From contig NZ_MTQN01000011.1 in assembly GCF_001984195.1 (NCBI RefSeq), forward strand, positions 186,001-250,000: 64,000 nucleotides of DNA, read 5' to 3'. The stretch's first letter is position 1, and the number at the start of each line of letters is the position of its first letter. The translations under genes were made by a program, and so were the position numbers. The stretch is from Kribbella sp. ALI-6-A. Its GTDB lineage: Bacteria > Actinomycetota > Actinomycetes > Propionibacteriales > Kribbellaceae. The notes beneath the pieces were generated by a model, which was not told where the DNA came from, ran no database searches, and saw only the letters and a program-made list of their open reading frames with translations. Shown here in pieces: positions 8,303 to 15,277 of this stretch.

Positions 8303-9199
8303 ATGGCCGGGCGGAACGAGCCGGGGCCGACGGCCCTGCGCATCATGCTGGGCGCGCACCTGCGACGACTGCGGGAGCGCGCCGGGGTGAGTCGTGCCGA
8401 CGCCGGCTGGGCGATCCGCGGCTCGGAGTCGAAGATCAGCCGGCTGGAGCTCGGCCGGGTCGGCTTCAAGCAGCGCGACGTACTCGACCTGCTCACGCTG
8501 TACGACGTCCGCGACGACGCCGAGCGGGAGCGTCTGCTCCAGCTCGCCCGCGACGCCAACAACCCCGGCTGGTGGCACCAGTACGGCGACGTCACTCCGG
8601 ACTGGTTCGACGCCTACCTCGGTCTTGAGGCGGCCGCGTCGCTGATTCGTACCTACGAGGTCCAGTTCGTGCCCGGCCTGCTGCAGATCCCGGAGTACAC
8701 GCGGGCCGTCGCCCAGCTCACCGCGACCGGAGACCGCACCGAGGACGAGATCGAGCAGTTCGTCGCGCTCCGGCGGACCCGGCAGGAAGCCCTGGACCGC
8801 GAGCCACCACTCAAGCTGTGGGCGATCGTCGAGGAGTCCGCGCTGCAACGCCCGATCGGCGGGCCCGAGGTCCTTCGCGCCCAACTGACCGCACTGCTCG
8901 AGGCGATCGAGCGCCCGAACATCACGCTGCAGATCATCCCCACGGCCAGCACGGGTCACGCCGCCTCGGGCGGAGCGTTCAGCGTGCTCCGGTTCCCCGA
9001 GGCCGATCTACCGGATGTGGTCTATCTGGAGCATCTGACCAGCGCGTTGTATCTGGACAAGCGCGACGACGTGGATTCCTACACCAAGCTGCTGGACACA
9101 CTCGCGTCGACGATTCCACCACCACAGGACACGGCGGAGCACCTCAAGGCCCTGCGCAGACAGCTGAGTCGGAGGTCTCGCCGCTCAGCCGCGCCCTGA
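8303..9199 (+). CDS. XRE-family helix-turn-helix regulator with DUF5753 domain
   Basis: 298 residues. The N-terminal HTH_31-type domain (LGAHLRRLRERAG, SRADAGWAIRGSESKISRLE) is followed by a DUF5753 domain (YEVQFVPGLLQIPEYTRAV, LTALLEAIERPNITLQIIP, DLPDVVYLEHL). This architecture is abundant in Streptomyces and relatives, where it usually sits beside a small DUF397 protein. No DUF397 gene is found on either side; the next gene is convergent and ends 6 nt away. DUF5753 regulators are linked to development and antibiotic production, but the target here is unknown. A nested palindrome overlapping the promoter suggests autoregulation. Confidence 0.92.
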   Translation: MAGRNEPGPTALRIMLGAHLRRLRERAGVSRADAGWAIRGSESKISRLELGRVGFKQRDVLDLLTLYDVRDDAERERLLQLARDANNPGWWHQYGDVTPDWFDAYLGLEAAASLIRTYEVQFVPGLLQIPEYTRAVAQLTATGDRTEDEIEQFVALRRTRQEALDREPPLKLWAIVEESALQRPIGGPEVLRAQLTALLEAIERPNITLQIIPTASTGHAASGGAFSVLRFPEADLPDVVYLEHLTSALYLDKRDDVDSYTKLLDTLASTIPPPQDTAEHLKALRRQLSRRSRRSAAP

Positions 9200-9205
9200 G
9201 AGCGG

Positions 9206-10204
9206 TCAGAGGTTGAGCACAGGGGCAATCGTCTTGCTGCGAGCGCCCTCGTACGCCGCCAGCAGGATGCCGAGCACCGCGATGCCCTCCTCCTCGGTGT
9301 GCAGCGGGCGCGTCTTGCCGAGCAGCGAGTCGGCGAAGTGGCCGATCTCGGCGACGAACGTGTTGACCGGCTCCAGCTCGACCGTGCTGATCTCACCGGA
9401 CCGCAGCCGAATCGTCAGCGAGTTCCCGTCGCTGTGCAGAGCTCCGAGCTCCCCCACCACCGAGAACCGCTCGGTCACCGCAGCCGGCTGGTACGCCCAA
9501 CTCGTCACCAGCTGACCCACGACCCCGTTGTCGAACCTGACCAGCACCTGCGCCGAGTCCTCGCCCTCCATGAACTTCAGCCGGTGCGTCGACAGCATCG
9601 CGGTCGCCTCGACCGGCGTCCCACCCGCCAGATGCAGCAGCAGGTACGTCGGGTGGTAGCCGGTGTCGATCAGCTCGCCACCACCACTCGTCGCGGCGCT
9701 CGCGCGCCAGCCCATCGTCGACGGGTCGAAGTCGTTGTAGAAGCTGTCGGTGGTTCGGACCTCGTACACGGTCCCGATCGTCCCGGCGTCGAGCAGTTCC
9801 TTGGCCTTGGCCACAGCTGGCAGGAACAACTGGTTGTGCGCGCACATCAGCGTCACGCCCGCCGCCGCGACCGCCGCCTTGACGTCCGCCGCTTCCTGCG
9901 CCGTCAGACACAGCGGCTTCTCGCACAGGATGTGCTTACCGGCCTCCGCGGCGGCGACGATCGCGTCCCGGTGCAGGTGGTGTGGCAAACAGATGTCGAC
10001 CGCGTCGAGTTCCTCGATCTCGAGCATCTGCCGGTAGTCCGTGTACGGCGTGGCGCCGAGCTCGCCGGCCCGGTCGGCCGCGGTCTGCTCGACGGCGTCG
10101 GCCACGGCGGTCACGCGGATGCGATCCGAGTGCTCACGGTAGCCGTGGATGTGGGCGGTCGCGATGCCGCCGGCGCCGATCAGTCCGACCTTGATGTCTG
10201 GCAT
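9206..10204 (-). CDS. Gfo/Idh/MocA-family oxidoreductase
   Basis: 332 residues. Rossmann fold with KVGLIGAGGIATAHIHGY at the N-terminus. ILCEKPLCL carries the EKP motif whose lysine is catalytic in this family, and GGGELIDTGYHPTYLLL carries the D-x-G-x-H catalytic aspartate/histidine pair. NAD(P)-dependent oxidation of a sugar, inositol or related polyol is expected. The ATG has a GAAGGAGA Shine-Dalgarno. It follows a second Gfo/Idh gene by 24 nt on the same strand, so the two probably act on the same or successive substrates. Confidence 0.92.
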   Translation of the reverse strand: MPDIKVGLIGAGGIATAHIHGYREHSDRIRVTAVADAVEQTAADRAGELGATPYTDYRQMLEIEELDAVDICLPHHLHRDAIVAAAEAGKHILCEKPLCLTAQEAADVKAAVAAAGVTLMCAHNQLFLPAVAKAKELLDAGTIGTVYEVRTTDSFYNDFDPSTMGWRASAATSGGGELIDTGYHPTYLLLHLAGGTPVEATAMLSTHRLKFMEGEDSAQVLVRFDNGVVGQLVTSWAYQPAAVTERFSVVGELGALHSDGNSLTIRLRSGEISTVELEPVNTFVAEIGHFADSLLGKTRPLHTEEEGIAVLGILLAAYEGARSKTIAPVLNL

Positions 10205-10228
10205 GGATGTCTCCTTCGACTGGATCGG

Positions 10229-11239
10229 TCAGGCGGCCGGGCCGTCGTACCGGACGACCGTGCCCTGCTCGGCGGACTCGTTGGCGGCGACCACCATCCG
10301 GGTCAGCTCGACCGCTCGCGCAAGGTTGTCGTCGGCGCGCGTGCCGTCGTTGATGTGGTCCACCCACTGCGCGAACGGGTCCTTGCCGTGCTCGGGGACG
10401 GGCAGCTGCCTTCCCTCCCCGAACGCCGGTCCGAAGACCCGCAGCGAGTTGCCGTCCTCGGTGTACGTCAGACTTCCCTCGGTCCCGAAGAGCTCGATCG
10501 TGAACGGGTTCCGGCTCGCGAAGCCCGCCTCGATCACCCCGATCTTCTGGTCGCCGTACCCGATCGTCGCGACCGCGTTGTCCTCCAGCCCCAGACCTGC
10601 CACCGACCGGTACGTCGCACTGACGGTTTCCGGTGTCGCACCGAGGAACAGCTGGGTCAGGTAGACCGGGTGACACCCGAGGTCGGTGAGCGCGCCGCCG
10701 ATCGCCGTCTTCGCCTCGAAGAAGCGCTCCGGCAACCAGCCACCCTTGCCGCCGTCCGACACGGCGCCGTCGTGCGACAGCCGGACCCGGCCGTACGTGA
10801 GCGTGCCGAGGTCACCGCTGTCGATCACCTCGCGGATCGCCTGGGTGTAGCCGTGGGCGAGCCGCGGCAGCGAGACGACGAGCTTCACGCCGTTGGCATC
10901 GGCCGCGGCGACGATCTCCTCGGCCTCCGCGACCGTCGGCGCGAGCACCTTCTCGGTGAAGATGTGCTTGCCGGCGTTCGCGACCTTCACCATCAGGTCC
11001 CGATGCACGGTGGTCGCGGTGGTGACCGTGACGCCGTCGAGGTCGTCGCGCGCCAGCAGTGCGTCCAGGTCGTCGGTGTACGGCACGCCGAACTGCTCGG
11101 CCCCGGGCCGGCCGAGCGCTGGTTCGTCGTCCCAGACCGCGACGAGTTCGGTGCCCGGATGCTGCTGAGCCTGTCTTGCGTAGTCCCCCGCATGCACGTG
11201 CCAGAATCCCAGCGCCGCGATCTTGAGCGGTTTCGACAC
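10229..11239 (-). CDS. Gfo/Idh/MocA-family oxidoreductase, EKP lysine context altered
   Basis: 336 residues. Family features are IAALGFWHVHAGDYA at the N-terminus, where the glycine motif is degenerate, and GGALTDLGCHPVYLTQ, which keeps the D-x-G-x-H catalytic pair. The usual EKP reads EKV (HIFTEKVLAP): the lysine is retained and the proline lost. The loop GFWHVHAGDY is seen in a subset of oxidoreductases acting on modified sugars. GTG start with GGAGGAGAAG just upstream. It is transcribed before and probably with the Gfo/Idh gene at 9206-10204. Substrate unknown. Confidence 0.88.
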   Translation of the reverse strand: MSKPLKIAALGFWHVHAGDYARQAQQHPGTELVAVWDDEPALGRPGAEQFGVPYTDDLDALLARDDLDGVTVTTATTVHRDLMVKVANAGKHIFTEKVLAPTVAEAEEIVAAADANGVKLVVSLPRLAHGYTQAIREVIDSGDLGTLTYGRVRLSHDGAVSDGGKGGWLPERFFEAKTAIGGALTDLGCHPVYLTQLFLGATPETVSATYRSVAGLGLEDNAVATIGYGDQKIGVIEAGFASRNPFTIELFGTEGSLTYTEDGNSLRVFGPAFGEGRQLPVPEHGKDPFAQWVDHINDGTRADDNLARAVELTRMVVAANESAEQGTVVRYDGPAA

Positions 11240-11380
11240 CTTCTCCTCCTCGCACCAGGTTGGTCTGCCGACCGGTCCCGGCGCTGCGCCGGAAAACGAT
11301 CTCCCGGTCTACCTAACCAACCCGGGACGCCGCGTGCGGGCCGGATCGGCGGTTCGTCTCAGGATGCGAGCGAGGTTGTT

Positions 11381-11392
11381 GGAAACGATTCC
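11381..11392. promoter_or_regulatory. Possible LacI-family operator half-palindrome
   Basis: GGAAACGATTCC has GGAA/TTCC arms around a central CG, the layout of LacI-family operators. It lies 142 nt upstream of the Gfo/Idh start at 11239 and after the YCII stop. A related GGAAAACGATCTCC occurs at 11291-11304. No LacI gene is in the window, so the assignment is tentative. The rest of the 11240-11431 spacer shows no gene. Confidence 0.3.
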
Positions 11393-11431
11393 GAGCGATT
11401 CGCGGATCGCGCCGAGGTGGTCGGCGGGGCG

Positions 11432-11767
11432 TCAGGCGTCGTACTGGACGATCGGGCGGACCTCCACCGCGCCGTACCGCGCGGTCGGGATCCTCGCCGC
11501 CCAGCCCTCGGCGGCCTCGATGGTGTCGACATCGATGACGTAGTAGCCGGCCAGGACCGGCGCGCCGGTCGCCCCGCCCTGCTCGGTCGCCGGCTTGCCG
11601 TCGCGCACCCGGACGGTGCGGGCGCGCGACGCCGAGTGGAATCCCGCCTCGTGCACGAACGCCCCGGCCTTCCGTACGGCGCCGTCGAAGGCCAGCCAGT
11701 CGAGCAGCTCCTCCTTCGTCGGACCCGCGACCGCGGGGTCGTAGTAGTACAGCAATGCGAACTGCAT
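11432..11767 (-). CDS. YCII-related domain protein
   Basis: 111 residues, the usual size for the YCII/DGPF family. MQFALLYYYDP is the common start, followed by WLAFDGAVRKAGAFVHEAG and GYYVIDVDTIEAAEGWA. The family has a dimeric alpha-beta ferredoxin-like fold with a His-Asp pair; its role is mostly undefined, and members often sit near ECF sigma factors. None is seen here. The start at 11767 is chosen because GGAAGGA lies 5 nt upstream; an upstream in-frame ATG at 11800 lacks such a site. Confidence 0.85.
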   Translation of the reverse strand: MQFALLYYYDPAVAGPTKEELLDWLAFDGAVRKAGAFVHEAGFHSASRARTVRVRDGKPATEQGGATGAPVLAGYYVIDVDTIEAAEGWAARIPTARYGAVEVRPIVQYDA

Positions 11768-11827
11768 GGAGGTCCTTCCGAGACGGGCCAGGGCGAGCAC
11801 CAGTCAACCGGACGCCTCCCGCCCTAC

Positions 11828-12019
11828 TCACTCAGGCTGCTCGAAATACCCTTCCTTCCGCCGCGTCCCCTGCGCATCGTCGGGCGGCAACTCGCCGTCG
11901 TCGTCGCTGCGCTCGGTGGGCTGTGAGGCTTCGGTACCGTCGGGCCGGCCTTCAGTGGGAGCGGTCATCGTCGGTTCTGAGTCCTGGTCCGTGTACTGGT
12001 CATCGCTCGGTTCGGTCAT
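11828..12019 (-). CDS. Small acidic hypothetical protein
   Basis: 63 residues beginning MTEPSDDQYTDQD and ending KEGYFEQPE, rich in Asp, Glu, Ser, Thr and Pro, with no hydrophobic segment. Such disordered acidic proteins are common in actinobacteria and I do not recognise a family. The reading frame shows coding-like G/C third positions. An upstream in-frame ATG at 12097 would begin inside the DnaA-box-like cluster and is less likely. The Shine-Dalgarno is weak. Confidence 0.5.
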   Translation of the reverse strand: MTEPSDDQYTDQDSEPTMTAPTEGRPDGTEASQPTERSDDDGELPPDDAQGTRRKEGYFEQPE

Positions 12020-12087
12020 GCCGCCCCGGTACCCCGTGATGCTTCCCGAACGCGATGTTTCAGCCGGCTGCGATTCCCTGTTACAGG

Positions 12088-12142
12088 TTGTCCACAACCG
12101 TCCACAGATTGTGCATCAAGGCTCGTCGGTGCCTGTGGACAA
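12088..12142. other. Cluster of three DnaA-box-like nonamers
   Basis: TTGTCCACA at 12088-12096, CCGTCCACA at 12098-12106 and TGTGGACAA (reverse orientation) at 12134-12142. Two are identical to the preferred actinobacterial DnaA box and the third fits its YYGTCCACA form. The first is embedded in GGTTGTCCACAACC, itself a dyad. The 439-nt spacer 12020-12458 carries no gene of its own and also contains a possible promoter and a palindrome next to the SNF2 start. No oriC marker genes (dnaA, dnaN, rnpA) are nearby, so this is not evidently the origin. Confidence 0.55.
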
Positions 12143-12193
12143 GTCGACGCCACCCCGAGGTGGACCGCCCGGACGGATAACCTCTCCGTACCG

Positions 12194-12224
12194 GTGACAG
12201 CCACCGGGGGCGGGGAACTACTAT
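12194..12224 (+). promoter_or_regulatory. Possible promoter for the SNF2 gene
   Basis: GTGACA (12194-12199) and TACTAT (12219-12224) resemble -35 and TANNNT -10 elements, separated by 19 nt, slightly longer than optimal. Transcription from here would give a 5' leader of roughly 230 nt. The call rests on motif match only. Confidence 0.3.
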
Positions 12225-12421
12225 TGGCTGTGGGCTGAACGCCCCCGCACCGCTGATCTCCGCCGCATCCACTTCGCCCGGGGCTGGATCCCACGGCCGA
12301 TCACCCGTCGTCCCGCACGACGGCCGGCCAGTTCCGCCGGAGTCCTCGGCCGCTCGACGAGTTGGTGGACCGTGCCGTGTGCCGGTCCCCGAACCGGCGA
12401 CGGCGTAGGCGTTGTGTTGTG

Positions 12422-12440
12422 CCACGGCACCGTGCCGTGG
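12422..12440. promoter_or_regulatory. Perfect 9-bp-arm palindrome just before the SNF2 ribosome-binding site
   Basis: CCACGGCAC, one C, then GTGCCGTGG. It ends 7 nt before GAGGAGGA (12448-12455). It could be an operator, or an mRNA hairpin limiting access to the ribosome-binding site of the TTG start. Confidence 0.45.
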
Positions 12441-12458
12441 TGGCTTTGAGGAGGATTC

Positions 12459-14798
12459 TTGGCCAACCGAGGTCGTCGCCAGACCGGCACCGACGCGCAG
12501 CGCGGCGGTTCAGCCGGCGCTTCGCGTGGTGGTTCGACGAGTGCTGCGCGCGGAGGGTCGACCGGGTCCTCGCGGGGTGGGTCGGCCGGGTCCTCGCGGG
12601 GTGGGTCGAGCGGTTCGTCCGGCGGGTCGGGCGGCGCTCCGCGCAAGGGGTCGGGTGGCGCTTCGCGCGGCGGATCCAGCGGTTCGTCGCGCGGCGGTTC
12701 GCCCGGCACGCCCCGGGGCGGCGCGCGGCGACGCCGCCGTACCGACGACTCCGACGGGCTGATCCCCGTCCTCGCGCGCGCCGTACGGGAGGTCGAGGCC
12801 GCGGTCGAGCGCGGCGCGATCGTGCCCTCGGTCCGGACGAAGTTCCAGGTCATCGGCCTGCTGGTCCGCCACGAGCGCGCCCAGGTGAACGGCGACACGA
12901 CCGCGACCGACGCCTACCGCGCCGAGCAGTTGCGGCGACTCGACGGCGTCGCGACGATCCTCGCCAAGACCGCCGCCCGTGAGCCTTCGCTGCTCGCCCT
13001 GCTCGCCGAGGACGCCGTCATGTCCGAAGCCGCCGTGGCGCTCCAGCGCGAGATGCTGCGCGCCGCAGGCCTCGAGGCGCCGGTGGAGAAGCCCGCGCCG
13101 GTCGCGCAGCCGACCGAGGCGGCCCCGCCGCCTCGCCAGGTCGTGCCGCAGTCGGTCGTGTCTCGCCAGCTGGCGAACCCGTTCCTCGCCCCGGACTTCT
13201 CCGCTGCTCCGCAGAAGGAAGCCCGCCCCCGTCGCCTCGCCGGCTGGGAGCTGATCGGTCCGCTGCTGCGGTCGTTCGAGCAGGCGGGGGCCACGGCCAG
13301 CATGTCGCTGCCCGACCCGTCCTCGCTCTCGGCCGCGGGCGGCCGCGAGTTGATGCTGCACCAGGCGCAGCTGATCGCCTCGGTCGCGGCCGGCCACCGG
13401 ACGTTCCTGCTGGCCGACGAGCCCGGCCTGGGCAAGACGGCCCAGGCGCTGCTCGCGGCCCAGGCCGCCAACGCGTACCCGCTGCTCGTCGTCGTGCCGA
13501 ACGTCGTCAAGACCAACTGGGCCCGCGAGGCCGAGCTGTGGACACCGAAGCGCAAGGCGACGGTGATCCAGGGAGACGGCGACTCGATCGACGGCTTCGC
13601 CGACATCGTCGTGGTGAACTACGAGGTGCTCGACCGCCACGTCGGCTGGCTCGGCGACCTCGGCTTCCGCGGCATGGTCGTCGACGAGGCGCACTTCATC
13701 AAGAACAAGAAGTCGCACCGCTCGCGCAACGTGCTGCACCTGTCGGAGCGGATCCGGTCCCGCACGGCGCGCCCGCTGCTGATGGCCCTGACCGGTACGC
13801 CGCTGATCAACGACATCGAGGACTTCACCGCGATCTGGCAGTACCTCGGCTGGATCGAGGAGAAGATCCCGGGCGCCGAACTGATGGAGAAGCTCGAGGC
13901 GACCGATCTCACCCCGGCCGATCCCGCCTTCTACCCCGCGGCCCGCGCCAGCGTGATCGACCTCGGCATCGTGCGCCGCCGCAAGGTCGACGTCGCCGCC
14001 GACATCCCGGCCCGCCGCATCGCCAACCTGCCCGTCGAGCTCGACGGCTCGGTCGGCCGCTCGATCCGCGAAGCCGAACGCGAGCTGGCCGAGCGCCTGG
14101 TCAACCGCTACCGCACCGCGCTGGAGATGCGCACGTCCGGCGTCACCGTCGACGGCATCGACCACCACCTGGTCCGCCAGGTCGCCGAGTGGGAACGCAC
14201 CGAGACCTCCACCGCCAAGACCGGCGAGAACGTCTTCACCCTCGTCCGCCGGATCGGCAAGGCGAAGGCCGCCCTGGCCGCCGACTACGCCGCCCAGCTG
14301 GCGCACAACGTCGGCAAGGTCGTGTACTTCGCCCGCCACATCGAGGCGATGGACACCGCCGAGCAGCTCTTCGCCGACCGGGGCATCCAGTACGCCTCGA
14401 TCCGGGGCGACCAGTCCCCCACGGCCCGCCAGAAGAACATCGACGCCTTCGTCAACGACCCGGACGTCTCGATCGTCGTCTGCTCGTTGCTGACCGCCGG
14501 CGTGGGCCTGAACCTGCAGGTCGCGTCCAACGTGGTCCTGGCCGAACTGTCCTGGACCAACGCCGAACAGACCCAAGCCATCGACCGCGTCCACCGCATC
14601 GGCCAGCAAGAGCCCGTCACGGCCTGGCGCGTCATCGCGGCGCAGACCATCGACACCCGGATCGCCGACCTGATCGACTCCAAGGCGGGTCTGGCCGCGG
14701 TCGCCCTCGACGGCGCCAGCGCCGAGGAGCTGGCCACCACCGACATCCAGGTCGAGGCCCTTGTCACCCTGCTCACCAACGCGCTGGAATCTGCGTAG
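12459..14798 (+). CDS. SNF2-family DNA-dependent ATPase with N-terminal RGGS repeat tail
   Basis: 779 residues. The first 95 or so are a Gly/Ser/Arg repeat tail. A helical region (about 100-270) links to the two RecA-like lobes. Lobe 1 has LADEPGLGKTAQ (Walker A, about 319-329) and VVDEAHFIKNK (DEAH box, about 408). Lobe 2 has VVYFARHIEAMD, SIRGDQSPTARQ, GVGLNLQVAS and QAIDRVHRIGQ (motif VI arginines). The layout resembles SMARCAL1/HARP-like or RapA-like remodellers that translocate on DNA. The start is a TTG with GAGGAGGA 3-4 nt upstream. It is a single-gene unit ending at a strong terminator. DnaA-box-like sites lie 320-370 nt upstream. Confidence 0.92.
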   Translation: MANRGRRQTGTDAQRGGSAGASRGGSTSAARGGSTGSSRGGSAGSSRGGSSGSSGGSGGAPRKGSGGASRGGSSGSSRGGSPGTPRGGARRRRRTDDSDGLIPVLARAVREVEAAVERGAIVPSVRTKFQVIGLLVRHERAQVNGDTTATDAYRAEQLRRLDGVATILAKTAAREPSLLALLAEDAVMSEAAVALQREMLRAAGLEAPVEKPAPVAQPTEAAPPPRQVVPQSVVSRQLANPFLAPDFSAAPQKEARPRRLAGWELIGPLLRSFEQAGATASMSLPDPSSLSAAGGRELMLHQAQLIASVAAGHRTFLLADEPGLGKTAQALLAAQAANAYPLLVVVPNVVKTNWAREAELWTPKRKATVIQGDGDSIDGFADIVVVNYEVLDRHVGWLGDLGFRGMVVDEAHFIKNKKSHRSRNVLHLSERIRSRTARPLLMALTGTPLINDIEDFTAIWQYLGWIEEKIPGAELMEKLEATDLTPADPAFYPAARASVIDLGIVRRRKVDVAADIPARRIANLPVELDGSVGRSIREAERELAERLVNRYRTALEMRTSGVTVDGIDHHLVRQVAEWERTETSTAKTGENVFTLVRRIGKAKAALAADYAAQLAHNVGKVVYFARHIEAMDTAEQLFADRGIQYASIRGDQSPTARQKNIDAFVNDPDVSIVVCSLLTAGVGLNLQVASNVVLAELSWTNAEQTQAIDRVHRIGQQEPVTAWRVIAAQTIDTRIADLIDSKAGLAAVALDGASAEELATTDIQVEALVTLLTNALESA
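12501..12725 (+). repeat. In-frame 24-nt tandem repeat encoding RGGS octapeptides
   Basis: RGG occurs at residues 15, 23, 31, 39, 47, 70, 78 and 86 of the SNF2 protein, exactly 8 residues apart apart from a degenerate stretch at 55-65. The unit is R-G-G-S-x-G/S-S/A-S. At DNA level this is a degenerate 24-nt repeat of about ten copies, prone to slippage, so copy number may vary between strains. Confidence 0.85.
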
Positions 14799-14817
14799 CC
14801 GGACGCGTTCGACAGCT

Positions 14818-14843
14818 CGGGGGCCGGATTCTTCCGGCCCCCG
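14818..14843 (+). terminator. Intrinsic terminator after the SNF2 gene
   Basis: CGGGGGCCGGA pairs perfectly with TCCGGCCCCCG around a TTCT loop (11-bp stem), 20 nt after the SNF2 stop. Only a short ATTGCTATTT tail follows, as is usual in actinobacteria. Confidence 0.85.
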
Positions 14844-14870
14844 ATTGCTATTTCAGGGCATATTCCGGGG

Positions 14871-14902
14871 TAGACCACTAAAGGCGAGCGGAATAGACCA
14901 CT
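14871..14902. promoter_or_regulatory. Direct repeat TAGACCACT, two copies 23 bp apart
   Basis: TAGACCACT occurs at 14871-14879 and 14894-14902, spaced about two helical turns, in the AT-richer 14844-15160 stretch upstream of the NO locus. GTTGC/GCAAC around CGCTA follows at 14961-14975. TAGGGT at 15098-15103 could be a -10 box. No gene other than the leader ORF is seen in this stretch. The spacing suggests a regulator-binding site, identity unknown. Confidence 0.4.
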
Positions 14903-15160
14903 TTTTGCGCCGTCGCGGAGCTTGCCCGGTGAATCGGTGTCTGACCTGCGAAAAGAATCAGTTGCCGCTAGCAACATTTACGCACCGGGCGCGCGGCCCG
15001 CGCACCCAACCGCAGAACCGTCCAAATATCAAGCGTTCGGGCGATCCTGAATTTCGAGACGATTGAGTTCTCCGCACCGGTTTCAGCCCATCGGGCCTAG
15101 GGTAGATCGGAATCGTCGAAGGACAGAAAAGACTCGGGGACTGGATCTGGGAGGGCACCC

Positions 15161-15268
15161 TTGTCAACGCAGTACGTGCCGGCACGAGCGGCCGGCGACC
15201 GGAAAAACGGGTCTGCGACTGATCAACCGTTCGCTTACCTCGAAGAGCTGCCGTTTCGAGACAGATAG
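15161..15268 (+). CDS. 35-codon leader ORF upstream of the globin-reductase
   Basis: TTG start with GGGAGGG at 15149-15155, 5 nt spacing, the strongest Shine-Dalgarno in the neighbourhood. It reads MSTQYVPARAAG near the start and FAYLEELPFRDR at the end, then TAG, and the globin-reductase ATG follows 9 nt later. The peptide is charged and not hydrophobic, has no cysteine and no run of a single amino acid typical of attenuator leaders. It could be a real small protein or a translational-coupling leader. I recognise no family. Confidence 0.5.
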   Translation: MSTQYVPARAAGDRKNGSATDQPFAYLEELPFRDR

Positions 15269-15277
15269 CGAAGCCCG

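Noticed and set aside
9299..11926. 875-residue rightward frame over the two Gfo/Idh genes
   Set aside because: Antisense shadow of two recognisable dehydrogenases; Arg/His/Asp/Val-rich without domain motifs.
12020..12458. Chromosomal origin at the DnaA-box-like cluster
   Set aside because: Only three boxes, no AT-rich unwinding region, and no dnaA, dnaN, recF or rnpA genes nearby.
12510..14609. 699-residue antisense frame opposite SNF2
   Set aside because: Composition is Asp/Arg/Gly/Leu-rich shadow coding typical of high-GC genes; no motif or Shine-Dalgarno.
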